DNA of 64,000 nucleotides from Alphaproteobacteria bacterium (GCA_016792565.1 JAEUMK010000098.1:35250-99249); one strand, 5' to 3'. Shown: positions 9,026-21,321, counted from the stretch's first letter. Made by a program: numbers and translations. Notes: generated by a model not told the origin, from the letters alone.

Positions 9026-10792
9026 CTATTCCTCGTCGTCGTCCGTGTCGGCCGTGCGCTTCTGGGCCTTGGACAGCGCGGCCCCAAGGATGTCGCCGAG
9101 CGAGGCGCCCGAGTCGGACGAACCGTATTGCGCGACGGCGTCCTTCTCGTCCGAGATCTCGCGCGCCTTGATGGAGAGCGAAATCTGGCGCTTGGCCTTG
9201 TCGAAGGCAGTAACCTTCGCATCGACCTTGTCGCCCACCGCGAAGCGCTCCGGGCGCTGCTCGGCGCGGTCGCGGCTGAGGTCGGCGCGGCGGATGAAAG
9301 CCGTCATTTCGCCGACCGCAACCTCGATGCCGCCATCGTTCACGGCCGTGACCTCGACGGTCACGGTATCGTTCTTCTTGATGCCGCCGACCGAGGCGAT
9401 CGGGTCGCCGCCGAGCTGCTTCACGCCGAGGCTGATGCGCTCCTTCTCGACGTCGACGTCCAGCACCTGGGCGCGCACGTGATCGCCCTTCTTGTAGTTC
9501 TGGATCGCCTGCTCGCCAGGAACCTTCCAGTCGAGGTCGGAGAGATGGACCATGCCGTCGATGTCGCCATCGAGACCGATGAAGAGGCCGAACTCGGTGA
9601 TGTTCTTCACATCGCCCTCGACTTCCGACCCGATCGGATGGGCCTCGACGAACTGCGACCACGGGTTCTGCTGCGTCTGCTTCAGGCCAAGGCTGATGCG
9701 GCGCTTGGAGGTGTCGACCTCGAGCACCTTCACTTCGACTTCCTGCGAGGTGGAGACGATCTTGCCGGGGTGGACGTTCTTCTTCACCCACGACATTTCA
9801 GAAACGTGGACGAGGCCTTCAACGCCCGGCTCCAGCTCCACGAAGGCGCCGTAGTCGGTGATGTTGGTGACGCGGCCCTTGAAGTTCGCACCGATCGGAT
9901 ACTTCGCGACCGCGCCGTCCCAGGGGTCGGCTTCCAGCTGCTTCATGCCGAGGCTGATGCGCTGGGTGTCCTGGTTGATCTTGACGATCTGGACCTTCAC
10001 GGTCTCGCCGATCTTCAGGATCTCGCTGGGATGGTTCACGCGGCGCCACGCCATGTCGGTGACATGGAGCAGGCCGTCGACGCCGCCCAAATCCACGAAC
10101 GCGCCGTAGTCGGTGATGTTCTTGACGACGCCGTCGATGACCATGCCTTCCTTGAGGTTGGACACGATCTCGCTGCGCTGTTCGGCGCGGGCTTCTTCAA
10201 GCACGGCGCGGCGCGAGACGACGATGTTGCCGCGCTTGCGGTCCATCTTGAGGATCTGGAACGGCTGCGGCTGATTCATCAGCGGGCCGACATCGCGGAT
10301 CGGACGCACGTCCACCTGGCTGCCGGGCAGGAAGGCGGTCGCGCCGTCGAGGTCGACGGTGAAGCCGCCCTTGACGCGGCCGAAGATCACGCCGGTGACG
10401 CGCTGGTTGGCGTTGGCGGCGACTTCGAGCTTGACCCAGCTCTCTTCGCGGCGGGCCTTCTCGCGGCTCAGCACGGCTTCGCCGTGGGCGTTCTCGATGC
10501 GGTCGAGGAAGACCTCGACGGTGTCGCCGACCTTGATGTCGGTGGTGACCCCCGGCATCGCGAACTCCTTGAGCGGAATGCGGCCTTCGGTCTTCAATCC
10601 GACATCGACGATGACGAAATCGTTCTCTACGGCGACGACCTGGCCGCGGACGACATTGCCTTCGGCGGCGGCGTTTTCATTGAAGCTCTGCTCCAGCATC
10701 GCCGCGAAATCGTCGCGGCTGGGAGCGAAAGACAGGGTTTCGTCGGCGGTGATGGTGGCGGCGCGGCGGCCGGCCTTGGCGGTACGAGCCAT
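9026..10792 (-). CDS. rpsA: 30S ribosomal protein S1
   Basis: 588 residues with six S1/OB-fold RNA-binding repeats. The last four are very regular, each opening with G-x-V-K/T-N-I-T-D/E-Y/F-G and ending in ISLG-K-Q (e.g. NITDYGAFVDLGGVDGLLHV, NITDYGAFVELEPGVEGLVHV, NITEFGLFIGLDGDIDGMVHL). The protein recruits mRNAs to the small subunit. The C-terminal tail is acidic (ADTDDDEE). The 135-bp gap from cmk contains a partly paired GC-rich element around 10878-10915. The conserved order aroA-cmk-rpsA is retained. Confidence 0.97.
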   Translation of the reverse strand: MARTAKAGRRAATITADETLSFAPSRDDFAAMLEQSFNENAAAEGNVVRGQVVAVENDFVIVDVGLKTEGRIPLKEFAMPGVTTDIKVGDTVEVFLDRIENAHGEAVLSREKARREESWVKLEVAANANQRVTGVIFGRVKGGFTVDLDGATAFLPGSQVDVRPIRDVGPLMNQPQPFQILKMDRKRGNIVVSRRAVLEEARAEQRSEIVSNLKEGMVIDGVVKNITDYGAFVDLGGVDGLLHVTDMAWRRVNHPSEILKIGETVKVQIVKINQDTQRISLGMKQLEADPWDGAVAKYPIGANFKGRVTNITDYGAFVELEPGVEGLVHVSEMSWVKKNVHPGKIVSTSQEVEVKVLEVDTSKRRISLGLKQTQQNPWSQFVEAHPIGSEVEGDVKNITEFGLFIGLDGDIDGMVHLSDLDWKVPGEQAIQNYKKGDHVRAQVLDVDVEKERISLGVKQLGGDPIASVGGIKKNDTVTVEVTAVNDGGIEVAVGEMTAFIRRADLSRDRAEQRPERFAVGDKVDAKVTAFDKAKRQISLSIKAREISDEKDAVAQYGSSDSGASLGDILGAALSKAQKRTADTDDDEE

Positions 10793-10927
10793 GCGGTTGA
10801 GGTTCTCCAGTTCTTCTAGCGTTACAGGCCAGCCGGTTGTATCCGGCGGTCTAGCTCCGACCCCAGAACGCCCGACGCGCCCCGGTCCTCGCGGTCCGGC
10901 GCGTGTCGAAATCCAAAGGTCAAAGCT

Positions 10928-11590
10928 TCAGGCTTCGAGTTTGCCGCGCACTGCCTCCAAGGCCGCCGCGACGGCGGCGTCTATACTCAAATCGGTGGTA
11001 TCCAGCAAGATGGCGTCCTGGGCGGGCCTCATGGGGGCGGCGGCGCGGCCCGCGTCGCGGGCGTCGCGCTGGCGCAGTTCCGCAAGAATCGTCTCGTACG
11101 TCTTGGCAGGATCGAGAATCTGGACTTCCCGCCAGCGGCGGTGCGCCCGTTCGGCAATGCCGGCGGTCACGAAGAGCTTCGCCGTCGCCTCCGGCGCGAT
11201 CACGGTGCCGATGTCGCGTCCGTCGATGACGGCGCCGCGGCCACCCGGCGGGGATGCCGCGAATCGCACCTGCAGATCGCGCAGGGCGGCCCGTACTTCC
11301 GGCAGGACGGCGACCTGGCTGGCTGCCTCTCCCACCGCCGCGCTACGTAATTCCGCTTCCGGAACGATGCCGGGACAAAATCCTGCACAGGCCTTCAACG
11401 CGTCGTGACGCGACCCCGGATCGCCGCCCGCCCGCAGCACCAGCGCGGCGACGGCGCGATAAAGCGCCCCGGTGTCGAGATGGTCGAACTTCAGCTCGCG
11501 GGCCAGCGCGCGGGCGATGGTGCCCTTTCCGGATGCCGCCGTCCCGTCGATGGCGATGACGGGTGTCGCGGGGCGCAGTGCCGGGCTCAC
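10928..11590 (-). CDS. cmk: Cytidylate kinase
   Basis: 220 residues. Phosphorylates CMP/dCMP with ATP. The P-loop is [17 protein letters not shown] at residues 14-30, the CMP-binding insert contains GALYRAVA, and [20 protein letters not shown] carries the DGRDIG signature. The C-terminal lid region has RQRDARD. The start codon overlaps the aroA stop by 4 bp, so the two are probably translated together, as in most proteobacteria. Confidence 0.96.
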   Translation of the reverse strand: MSPALRPATPVIAIDGTAASGKGTIARALARELKFDHLDTGALYRAVAALVLRAGGDPGSRHDALKACAGFCPGIVPEAELRSAAVGEAASQVAVLPEVRAALRDLQVRFAASPPGGRGAVIDGRDIGTVIAPEATAKLFVTAGIAERAHRRWREVQILDPAKTYETILAELRQRDARDAGRAAAPMRPAQDAILLDTTDLSIDAAVAAALEAVRGKLEA

Positions 11591-12936
11591 CGGTTCACCC
11601 GCTCGAGACTGCCTCCAAGGCGCGTCATGAGTTCGCTGAAGCCCGGGAAGCTGGTCGCGATGAAGGCGCTGTCGTCGACCGTCACGGGCGCTCTGGCGGC
11701 GAGTCCGGCGACCAGAAAGGACATGGCGATGCGGTGGTCCATTTCGGTCGCGATTCCGACGCCGCCGGGCATCGAGCCGGGCCCGCCCCCTTCGATGATG
11801 AGGCCGTCCTCCAGTTCGGTCACTGCGACGCCGCAGGCGGCGAGGCCGCGCGCCATGGCGACGAGGCGATCGCTCTCCTTGACCCGCAGCTCCTTAAGGC
11901 CGCGCATCACGGTGCGACCCTCGGCGAAAGCGGCAAGAACGGCGAGGATAGGATACTCGTCGATCATCGACGGCGCGCGTTCGGGCGGCACCTCAATCCC
12001 CTTCAGCGCGGAAAACCGGGCGCGCAAGGACGCGACCGGTTCGCCGCCGGCGTCGCGGGCATCGAGGATGTCGAGCGAGGCGCCCATCTCGCGCAAGGTT
12101 TCGTACAGGCCCGCCCGGGTCGGATTGAGGAGCACGCCTTCCACCGTCACGTCGCTGTCGGGAACGATCAACGCGGCGGCCAGCGGAAACGCAGCGGAGG
12201 ACGGATCGCCCGGGACAGCGATGGCCGTAGCGCTAAGCTCGGCCTCGCCGGTCACGGTCACAGCGGTGCCGTCTTCGTGCGGCTCGACATCGACGCGGGC
12301 GCCGAAGGCCCGCAGCATCCGCTCCGTATGGTCGCGCGTCGACTCCCGCTCGATCACCGTGGTGCGGCCCGGGGCGTTGAGACCGGCGAGGAGAATCGCC
12401 GACTTGACCTGGGCGGAGGCGACGGGACTGGCATAGACGACCGGCATGGGGTTGGCCGCGCCGCGCAAGGTGAGTGGCAGCCGCCCGCCTGCACGGCCCA
12501 TTGATTCTGTTCCGAAACGAGAAAGCGGCTCCAGCACGCGACCCATCGGGCGGCGGCAGAGCGAGGCGTCGCCGGTGAAGGTGCAGGCGATCGGCGTGGT
12601 CGCGACGGCCCCCATGACGAGGCGCACGCCGGTGCCGGAATTGCCGTGGTCGAGTACCCGGTCCGGCTCCGACAGGCCGCCCGTGCCCACCCCCGAGACC
12701 CGCCAGGCGCCCTCGCCAGCGCGCGTCATGATGGCGCCGAGCGCGGTCATCGCGTCGGCGGTCCGCAGCACGTCCTCGCCCTCCAGAAGCCCGGTGATCG
12801 CGGTTTCGCCCGTCGCCATCGCGCCCAGAATCAGCGCCCGGTGAGAGATCGACTTGTCGCCGGGCACACCGATGCGGCCCGTCAGGGATCGCGAGGCGCG
12901 CGCGCGCAGGGGAGCGGCGGCGTGAGCAGTCGTCAT
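11587..12936 (-). CDS. aroA: 3-phosphoshikimate 1-carboxyvinyltransferase (EPSP synthase)
   Basis: 449 residues from the ATG at 12936 ([15 protein letters not shown]); an upstream in-frame ATG at 13050 would add 38 unconserved residues. The enzyme joins shikimate-3-phosphate and PEP in the shikimate pathway. Signatures: [15 protein letters not shown] at the N-terminus, [16 protein letters not shown] (PEP/glyphosate loop), [19 protein letters not shown], and [13 protein letters not shown]. The NSGTGVRL loop with Ala next to the motif hints at the class II, less glyphosate-sensitive type, but that is an inference. First gene of aroA-cmk; diverges from the TIGR02300 gene. Confidence 0.96.
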   Translation of the reverse strand: MTTAHAAAPLRARASRSLTGRIGVPGDKSISHRALILGAMATGETAITGLLEGEDVLRTADAMTALGAIMTRAGEGAWRVSGVGTGGLSEPDRVLDHGNSGTGVRLVMGAVATTPIACTFTGDASLCRRPMGRVLEPLSRFGTESMGRAGGRLPLTLRGAANPMPVVYASPVASAQVKSAILLAGLNAPGRTTVIERESTRDHTERMLRAFGARVDVEPHEDGTAVTVTGEAELSATAIAVPGDPSSAAFPLAAALIVPDSDVTVEGVLLNPTRAGLYETLREMGASLDILDARDAGGEPVASLRARFSALKGIEVPPERAPSMIDEYPILAVLAAFAEGRTVMRGLKELRVKESDRLVAMARGLAACGVAVTELEDGLIIEGGGPGSMPGGVGIATEMDHRIAMSFLVAGLAARAPVTVDDSAFIATSFPGFSELMTRLGGSLERVNR

Positions 12937-13073
12937 GGCGGCCTTGACTAAGTGCGGTAGGGGCGGTTTTCCCTTTTGACAGGGGCGCGTGCGCGTGGCA
13001 ATGGTCCCGGCCCTTCGCGGGGCCTTTGCGGGAGCGCCGGCGCGGCGCATCGAATTTTCAGGACTGAGGATAC

Positions 13074-13616
13074 GTGGCGGATCCCAAGCTCGGCACGAAG
13101 CGTCAATGCCCGTCTTGCGGCGCGCGCTTCTATGATCTGAACAAGAAGCCTAACGAATGCCCGAAGTGCGAGCACGTCTTCGAGCCTGAGGTTCTTCTGA
13201 AGCCGCGGAAACCCCGCGCTGTAGAGAAGGCCAAGGAGGTCGCGCGGGCGCCCGACGTCGAGGAAGACGAGGCCGAGGACGAGGAAGCCGAGGCCGAGGA
13301 AGACGAGGCCGAGGAGGACGAGGTCGAGGACGTCGCCGACGAGGCCGAGGAGATCGAGGCCGGCGAAGAGGTCGAGAGCGAACTGACCGGCGATACCACG
13401 GACGACGAGCTGGAAGACGGCGAGGAAGTCGCCAAGGGGCCCAAGAAGCGCCGCGGCACGACCGAAGAGGTCGATCCCGATCTTGAGGAGTTCGACGAGG
13501 AAGACCTCGACGCCGAGGACGAGGACGACGATACGCTGATCGCCGACGACGAGGACGCCGAGGATGACCTCAGCGACATCGTCGACGATCCGGCGGCCGG
13601 CAAGGACGACCTCTGA
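13074..13616 (+). CDS. TIGR02300 family zinc-ribbon protein with acidic tail
   Basis: 180 residues from GTG 13074 ([16 protein letters not shown]). The first 45 residues form a conserved two-CxxC zinc ribbon ([15 protein letters not shown], then [11 protein letters not shown]). The rest is an extremely acidic Glu/Asp-rich tail with few other residues, ending near [10 protein letters not shown]. The family is nearly confined to alphaproteobacteria, where it is usually divergent from aroA, as here. Its function is unknown; a nucleic-acid or ribosome-associated role is only a guess from the zinc ribbon and acidic extension. Confidence 0.9.
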   Translation: MADPKLGTKRQCPSCGARFYDLNKKPNECPKCEHVFEPEVLLKPRKPRAVEKAKEVARAPDVEEDEAEDEEAEAEEDEAEEDEVEDVADEAEEIEAGEEVESELTGDTTDDELEDGEEVAKGPKKRRGTTEEVDPDLEEFDEEDLDAEDEDDDTLIADDEDAEDDLSDIVDDPAAGKDDL

Positions 13617-13660
13617 CGAAAAGACCTGCTGCGGGGCGCGAAAGCATCTTGCAGTCTTGA

Positions 13661-13685
13661 GGGACGGAGACTAAACCTCCGCCCC
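13661..13685 (+). terminator. GC-rich hairpin after the TIGR02300 gene
   Basis: A 9-bp stem with one mismatch (13661-13669 with 13677-13685) and a 7-nt loop, 45 bp after the stop. There is no clear T-tract, so it may be a processing or weak termination structure between the protein gene and the tRNA. Confidence 0.4.
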
Positions 13686-13719
13686 TTCGCGCCGGGCCCC
13701 CAAACCCGGTTGCCAGAGT

Positions 13720-13795
<76 letters not shown>

Positions 13796-13849
13796 TCTTT
13801 CCCCCGGCGGCTTTTCTCCTGAGGCCCAACCCAAGCCCGGCGGACCCCC

Positions 13850-14698
13850 ATGACCATCGAGATCCTCGCCCGCCACGCCCATTTCGGCGGAAATCTGCTC
13901 TATGTTCGCCATGCCGCGCCGGCGACCGGCACGATGATGCGCTTCAGCATCTTCGTGCCGCCGGGGCCGGGGCCGTTCCCGGTGCTGTTCTTCCTGGCAG
14001 GCCTCACCTGCACGGAGGAGAACTTCACGACCAAGGCCGGAGCCTATGGCGCAGCGGCCGAAGCGCGGCTGATGATCGTGGCGCCCGACACCAGCCCGCG
14101 CGGCCCGGCGCTGGGCGGCGAGGCGATCGCCGACGATCCCGCCTACGATCTGGGCCAGGGCGCGGGCTTCTACCTCGACGCCACCCGGAAGCCCTGGGCG
14201 CCGCATTTCGCGATGGAAACCTATGTCGTGCGCGATCTGCAGCAGGCGGTGCTGTCGCATTTTCCGGCCGACGCGGCGCGGCGCGGCGTCACCGGGCACT
14301 CGATGGGCGGGCACGGCGCGTTGACGCTGGCGATGCGCCATCCGGACATCTTCCGTTCGGTGTCGTCCTTTGCGCCCATCGTCGCGCCCATGCGCTGCCC
14401 CTGGGGCGAGAAGGCGCTCGCGGCCTATCTGGGCGAGGACCGCGCAGCCTGGGCCGCGCACGATGCGAGCGCCCTGGTGGCTGCAGGCAAGGCCGCGCCG
14501 TTCGACGATATCCTGATCGACCAGGGTCTCGGCGATCCCTTCTACGAGAGCCAGTTGAAGACCCGCCTGATCGAAGAGGCGGCCGCGGCGGCCGGCGCGC
14601 GGCTGACGGTGCGGCGACACGAGGCCTACGATCACTCCTATTTCTTCATCGCGACGTTCGTCGCCGACCACGTCGCCTTTCATGCGGCGCGGCTATAA
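13850..14698 (+). CDS. fghA: S-formylglutathione hydrolase
   Basis: 282 residues. An esterase-D-like alpha/beta hydrolase releasing formate and glutathione in the glutathione-dependent formaldehyde detoxification pathway. The catalytic triad is visible: nucleophile Ser in GVTGHSMGGHGAL, Asp in LIDQGLGDPF, and His in AYDHSYFFIATF. The oxyanion/substrate region FLAGLTCTEENFTTKAGA, with the conserved Cys, is diagnostic for the family. The partner glutathione-dependent formaldehyde dehydrogenase is not in the window. It follows the tRNA by 54 bp. Confidence 0.95.
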   Translation: MTIEILARHAHFGGNLLYVRHAAPATGTMMRFSIFVPPGPGPFPVLFFLAGLTCTEENFTTKAGAYGAAAEARLMIVAPDTSPRGPALGGEAIADDPAYDLGQGAGFYLDATRKPWAPHFAMETYVVRDLQQAVLSHFPADAARRGVTGHSMGGHGALTLAMRHPDIFRSVSSFAPIVAPMRCPWGEKALAAYLGEDRAAWAAHDASALVAAGKAAPFDDILIDQGLGDPFYESQLKTRLIEEAAAAAGARLTVRRHEAYDHSYFFIATFVADHVAFHAARL

Positions 14699-14746
14699 GG
14701 CACGCCACTCTTTCCTGGGGACCGCGCCGGGCTCTATAAGCGGCCC

Positions 14747-15388
14747 ATGACGACACCCGCCTTTCCCGCGATGACCGAGCCTCAGGCCGTCGAGGCAACG
14801 ATAGGTTTGGCGCGGCTCGCAGGTGCGCGCGGCTGGGTGCCGGGAACGGCCGGCAATTTTTCGGTCCGCATCGATCTCGCTCGCGCCGCGATCACCGCGA
14901 GCGGCGGCCAGAAGGGCGAGGTTGACGAGAGCGGCGTTATCGTCGCCGACATCGCCGCCAATCTCGACGGGCAGGTACAGCCGCGCCTGTCGGCCGAAGG
15001 ACCGCTGCATCTTCAGCTCTACCGTGACGATCCCGCCATCGGGGCGATTGCCCATGCCCATCCGCTTTCCGCCGTCGTGCTTTCGCGCCGCCATCTGGCG
15101 GCGGGGCGCATCGTCTTCGAGGGCTGGGAGATGCAGAAGGCGGTGACCGGGGTCACGACGCATGAGGGGTCGATCGAGCTGCCGGTCTTCGCCAACGACC
15201 AGGACACCAAGCGCCTCGGCTTAAGGGTCTCTGAAGCGATGAAGTCCTGGAAGCGGCCCTGCTTCGGGTATCTGATCGCCGGCCACGGCATCTATGCCTG
15301 GGGCCGCGACGCTTTCGAGGCCCGCAAGCATCTGGAAGCCTACGCACATCTGCTGGACCTGGTCCTGGAAGAGGAGCGCCGCGCATGA
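14747..15388 (+). CDS. mtnB: Methylthioribulose-1-phosphate dehydratase
   Basis: 213 residues, class II aldolase/adducin fold. It dehydrates 5-methylthioribulose-1-phosphate in the methionine salvage pathway. GTAGNFSVRI near the N-terminus is the phosphate-binding segment, HAHPLSAVVLSR contains the paired zinc His ligands, and the distal His is in LIAGHGIYAWGRD. The stop overlaps the mtnD start by 4 bp; the three genes mtnB-mtnD-mtnC form a compact operon. Confidence 0.94.
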   Translation: MTTPAFPAMTEPQAVEATIGLARLAGARGWVPGTAGNFSVRIDLARAAITASGGQKGEVDESGVIVADIAANLDGQVQPRLSAEGPLHLQLYRDDPAIGAIAHAHPLSAVVLSRRHLAAGRIVFEGWEMQKAVTGVTTHEGSIELPVFANDQDTKRLGLRVSEAMKSWKRPCFGYLIAGHGIYAWGRDAFEARKHLEAYAHLLDLVLEEERRA

Positions 15389-15948
15389 GCCATCTGACCG
15401 TCACCCCCGACGCCGCCCCGGGCGAGATCCTGCTGTCGACAGCCGATCACGCCCGCATCGCCGCCGAACTCGGAACGATCGGCGTCGCCTTCGAACGCTG
15501 GACGGCTTCGGCGCCGCTCGCCCCAGGGGCCGGCCAAGCCGAGGTGCTGGAGGCCTACAAGGCGGACGTCGAACGGCTGCGCGCCGCACACGGCTACCAG
15601 TCGGTCGATGTCGTGCGGATGCACCCGGACCACCCCGACCGTGCCGCCATGCGCGCCAAGTTCCTCGCCGAGCACATCCACGAGGACGACGAGGTGCGAT
15701 TCTTCGTCGAGGGCCAGGGTGCGTTCTATCTGCGCGTCGGCGGCAGGGTCTATCGCGTGATCTGCGAGGCGGGCGACCTCATCTCGGTGCCGAAGAACAC
15801 CACGCATTGGTTCGATGCCGGCGACAAGCCGCTGTTCTGCGCCATCCGGATGTTCACCACGCCCGACGGCTGGGTCGCGACCTTCACCGGCGACGCCATC
15901 GCCACGCGCTTTCCCGCCTTCGTCAATCCGCTGACCGAGGCGGCGTGA
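15385..15948 (+). CDS. mtnD: Acireductone dioxygenase
   Basis: 187 residues, a cupin dioxygenase. With Fe it converts the acireductone to 2-keto-4-methylthiobutyrate and formate; with Ni it makes methylthiopropionate, CO and formate. The first metal-binding motif H-x-H-x4-E is visible in EHIHEDDEVRFFVEG and the second His in PKNTTHWFDAG. The start is coupled to mtnB and the stop overlaps the GTG start of mtnC, each by 4 bp. Confidence 0.95.
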   Translation: MSHLTVTPDAAPGEILLSTADHARIAAELGTIGVAFERWTASAPLAPGAGQAEVLEAYKADVERLRAAHGYQSVDVVRMHPDHPDRAAMRAKFLAEHIHEDDEVRFFVEGQGAFYLRVGGRVYRVICEAGDLISVPKNTTHWFDAGDKPLFCAIRMFTTPDGWVATFTGDAIATRFPAFVNPLTEAA

Positions 15949-16649
15949 CCCCGAAAGCCATCCTCCTCGACATCGAGGGCACGACCGCGCCGATCAGCTT
16001 CGTCGCCGAGACGCTGTTCCCCTTCGCCGCTGCCCGCCTCGCCGCCTTCGTGCAGGCGCACGCAGGCGATCCGGAGATCGCCGAAGCCCTCGCAGAGACG
16101 GCGGCGCTGGAAGGCCGCGCGCTGACGACGCAAGAGGCGATCGAGGTGCTGCTCGGCTGGATCGCCGCCGACCGCAAGGCGACGCCGCTGAAGATGCTGC
16201 AGGGCAAGATCTGGCGCGAGGGCTATGAATCGGGGGCGATCCGATCGCCGGTCTATTCCGATGCGGTAGCGGCGATGCGGGCCTGGAAGGCGCGCGGGGT
16301 GAGGCTCGACGTCTATTCGTCCGGTTCGGTCGAGGCGCAAGTCCTGCTCTACCGCTACACCGCAGACGGCGATCTGACGCCGTTGTTCGATGCCTATTTC
16401 GACACCCGTACCGGGCCGAAGCTGGAGGCCGCGTCCTACGCCAAGATCGCAAAGGCGATCGGCCTTCCGGCAGGCGAAGTCCTCTTCCTCAGCGACGCGC
16501 CGGGCGAGGTCGGCGCAGCGCAGGCGGCGGGAATGGCGGCGATCCGCATCGACCGCGCCCTGCCCCCCGGCACGCGCCGGCGCGACGCCGATGGCACCTG
16601 GGTCGCGGCGGATTTCGCGGGCCTGGACGAACTGCCCGTCGGGCCTTGA
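15945..16649 (+). CDS. mtnC: Enolase-phosphatase E1 (2,3-diketo-5-methylthio-1-phosphopentane phosphatase)
   Basis: 234 residues from GTG 15945, which overlaps the mtnD stop (GTGA). The frame is open far upstream, but homology begins at VTPKAILLDIEGTT. HAD-family signatures: LLDIEGTTAPISFV (nucleophile Asp), VYSSGSVEAQVLL (motif II Ser), KLEAASYAKI (motif III Lys) and EVLFLSDAPGEVGAA (motif IV). It performs the enolisation and dephosphorylation step before acireductone dioxygenase. The kinase/isomerase genes mtnK/mtnA are not adjacent. Confidence 0.93.
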   Translation: MTPKAILLDIEGTTAPISFVAETLFPFAAARLAAFVQAHAGDPEIAEALAETAALEGRALTTQEAIEVLLGWIAADRKATPLKMLQGKIWREGYESGAIRSPVYSDAVAAMRAWKARGVRLDVYSSGSVEAQVLLYRYTADGDLTPLFDAYFDTRTGPKLEAASYAKIAKAIGLPAGEVLFLSDAPGEVGAAQAAGMAAIRIDRALPPGTRRRDADGTWVAADFAGLDELPVGP

Positions 16650-16656
16650 GCGCGCC

Positions 16657-17493
16657 CTAAGACTTCATCCGCTTGGTCAGGAAGGCGCGCAGCCGCTTGT
16701 CGAGCCGCGAGGTCGGGAAATAGATGAAGACGTCGGTCGTGTTGAACTGGTCGTCGATCACCGCCCCGTCGCCGATATAGGCCCCAGCCCGGATATAGCC
16801 CTTCACCAGCGGCGGAAGTTCGTGCAGCGCCTGAAGCGGGTCGATCGACTCCCTGGGCAGGAGGTTCATGTCGACATAGCGCTGGGGCAGCGCCCTGACC
16901 TGCGGCAGTTCCGGCGGCACGGCGTGGAAATGGTGCAGGTAGGCCAGCTCGACCTTCATCGATTGCGGATCGGTGCCGGGCAGCGAGGCGCACCCGAACA
17001 TCAGCTCGATATCATTGCGGATGAGGTAGGCGAGCAGACCCCGCCACATGAACTGCATCACCTGGCTTGAGCGGTATTCGCGCGCGACGCAGCTGCGCCC
17101 CAGTTCCAGGAATTTTGCGTCCGGAGGCGAGTTGGCCAGCAGGGACGTGAGATCGTACTCGGCCGCGCTGTAGAAGCCCCCGTGACGAGCGGCGACGTCG
17201 CGCCGCAGCAACCGGTAGCAGCCGACCACCGCGCCGCCGGCATCGTGATCGAACACCAGAAGATGGTCGCAGAATTCGTCGTATCGGTCGAAGTCGCGCC
17301 CGCTCGCCGCCATCTCAGGCGTCGGCTGGGCCTTCATCTCGCGATAGAAGACCTCGAAGCGCAGACGCTGCGCGGCCTCGATCTCGCCGGCCGAACGGGC
17401 GAGCCGCGCCTCCAGCCCGCCGGAGCGGGCGAGCACATCCGCGCCGGCCTCCGGGGCCTCCATGATTTCGCCGCTCGCGCTGGTCGCGGTCAT
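16657..17493 (-). CDS. olsB: OlsB-like L-ornithine N-alpha-acyltransferase (GNAT fold)
   Basis: 278 residues. The first half has the acyl-homoserine-lactone-synthase-like GNAT pattern of the OlsB family: AAQRLRFEVFYREM, then DRYDEFCDHLLVFD, VVGCYRLLRR and FLELGRSCVAREYR. The second half (LMFGCASLPGTDPQ, LLPRESIDPLQALHELPPLVKGYIRAGA) also fits. OlsB transfers a 3-hydroxyacyl group from ACP to ornithine to make lyso-ornithine lipid. The second enzyme, OlsA, is not in the window. Last gene of the minus-strand run kinase-ampG-olsB; it converges on mtnC with a 7-bp gap. Confidence 0.8.
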   Translation of the reverse strand: MTATSASGEIMEAPEAGADVLARSGGLEARLARSAGEIEAAQRLRFEVFYREMKAQPTPEMAASGRDFDRYDEFCDHLLVFDHDAGGAVVGCYRLLRRDVAARHGGFYSAAEYDLTSLLANSPPDAKFLELGRSCVAREYRSSQVMQFMWRGLLAYLIRNDIELMFGCASLPGTDPQSMKVELAYLHHFHAVPPELPQVRALPQRYVDMNLLPRESIDPLQALHELPPLVKGYIRAGAYIGDGAVIDDQFNTTDVFIYFPTSRLDKRLRAFLTKRMKS

Positions 17494-17548
17494 CCGCTTG
17501 TCGTGACGTTTCCCAAGGTGGCGATGCTAGTCGAAAGGCCGGGCCGGT

Positions 17549-18910
17549 TCAAACGCGCCCGGCGCGAGGTTCGGCCCTTGGTTCGGGCTCGCTGAGGCGC
17601 ATCAGCAACCAGACGAGGACGACCGCAGGCACCCCCATGGCGGCGGTCAGGATGAAGAACCAGTAGAAGCCGCCCAAACCTTCCACCATGACGCCGGACA
17701 GCCCTCCCATGATCTTGCCCGGAAGGGCAAAAAACGAGGAGAAGAGGGCGTATTGCGTCGCAGTGAAGGCGGTCGAAGTGAGGCTCGACATATAAGCGAT
17801 GAGAGCCGTGCCGCCGAAGCCGCCGGCCAGATTCTCGAGGCTCACCGTCACCGTCAGAGCCGCCACGTCCGGTCCGACGGTCGCAAGCCACGCATAGGCG
17901 AGGTTGGTGACACTGACCAGCAGCGCCCCGATCAGCAGCATCCGCATCATGCCGATCCGGACCGCCACCAGGCCGCCTATCAGCGCCCCGGCAATGGTCA
18001 TCCAGATTCCGAACAGCTTGGAGACCGAGGCGATCTCGCTCTTGGAGAAGCCGAGGTCGAGATAGAAGGGGTTGGCCATCACGCCCATCACGAAGTCGGG
18101 CAGACGGTAGAAGCCGATCGCTGCGAGGATCAGCACCGCAAGCCAGCCTTTGCGCGCGAAGAAGTCGATGAAGGGCGCGATCGCCGCATCGTAAAGCCAA
18201 CGCAGGAAGTCCTGCTTGGGTGCGAGCGCGGCCGCTGCGGTGTCCTGTGGCGCCGCCTCGGCCGGACGATAGGCCACGATCGTGCCGAGCATGCCGACGC
18301 CCATCAAGGCGGCCATGGTGGCATAGGATGCCGACCAGGAGGCATAGTCGGCAATGTAGAGCGCCCCGGCACCGGCCGCGATGAGGGCGATGCGGTAGCC
18401 GAGCTGGGTGGCGGCCGCCATGGTCGCCTGATCGTCCTTGCTGGCTGCCGCCTCGATCCTCCAGGCGTCGATCGCGGTATCCTGCGTTGCACTGGCGAAG
18501 GCGACGACGACCGCCGCCACCACCATGCCGGCCAGATCGCTCGCCGGATCGATCCTTGACATGGCGAAGATCGCCGCCGCGACCACGACCTGGGCAAGCA
18601 GCATCCACGCCCGCCGGCGGCCGAGCAGGCGGCCGACGAACGGGAGGGGCAGGCGGTCGACCAGCGGCGCCCAGACGAACTTGATCGTGTAGGCGAGCCC
18701 CACATAGGACGCGAAGCCGATGGTGGCGAGGCTTACACCCGCCTCGGTCAGCCAGGCCGACAGGGTCGAGAAGATGAGCAGAAACGGCAGGCCCGATGAA
18801 AAGCCCAGCACAAACATGGTGAGGACGCGCGGCTGCGCATAGGCGGCGGCGGCAGCGCTCCAGCTGCGCCGCGTCGCGGTTTCCTGGCCGGCTGCCGCAG
18901 TCATGTACAC
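17549..18910 (-). CDS. ampG: AmpG-family muropeptide MFS permease
   Basis: 453 residues with about 12-14 hydrophobic segments. The N-terminal LGFSSGLPFLLIFSTLSAWL and FVWAPLVDRLPLP with LGRRRAWMLLAQ are hallmark AmpG motifs, as is FASATQDTAIDAWRIE, which carries the conserved DAWR. AmpG imports GlcNAc-anhydro-MurNAc peptides for cell-wall recycling and can influence beta-lactamase induction. It lies 46 bp downstream of the hybrid kinase and 55 bp upstream of olsB, all on the minus strand. Confidence 0.88.
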   Translation of the reverse strand: MYMTAAAGQETATRRSWSAAAAAYAQPRVLTMFVLGFSSGLPFLLIFSTLSAWLTEAGVSLATIGFASYVGLAYTIKFVWAPLVDRLPLPFVGRLLGRRRAWMLLAQVVVAAAIFAMSRIDPASDLAGMVVAAVVVAFASATQDTAIDAWRIEAAASKDDQATMAAATQLGYRIALIAAGAGALYIADYASWSASYATMAALMGVGMLGTIVAYRPAEAAPQDTAAAALAPKQDFLRWLYDAAIAPFIDFFARKGWLAVLILAAIGFYRLPDFVMGVMANPFYLDLGFSKSEIASVSKLFGIWMTIAGALIGGLVAVRIGMMRMLLIGALLVSVTNLAYAWLATVGPDVAALTVTVSLENLAGGFGGTALIAYMSSLTSTAFTATQYALFSSFFALPGKIMGGLSGVMVEGLGGFYWFFILTAAMGVPAVVLVWLLMRLSEPEPRAEPRAGRV

Positions 18911-18956
18911 CCTCGCGATTCGCGCCGAGCGACGTAACCACGTCAGGGACGGGCGG

Positions 18957-21233
<2,277 letters not shown>

Positions 21234-21256
21234 GGGAGGCGGGACGGGACCGGATT

Positions 21257-21284
21257 GGCGGGACGCCGCAGTCTGCGTCCCGCC
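21257..21284. other. Strong hairpin in the 5' leader of the hybrid kinase gene
   Basis: Perfect 10-bp inverted repeat (21257-21266 with 21275-21284) with an 8-nt loop, in the 88-bp gap between the upstream secreted-protein gene and the kinase start, both on the minus strand. There is no T-tract, so it could be a processing or translational control element or a poor terminator. Confidence 0.4.
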
Positions 21285-21321
21285 CGCCTAGGAATCCGTT
21301 AACGTTTGCCCCGGCGCGGCC

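Noticed and set aside
8717..10819. 700-codon open frame antisense to rpsA
   Set aside because: Its Asp/His/Val/Leu-rich periodic sequence simply mirrors the S1 repeats. rpsA on the other strand is unambiguous.
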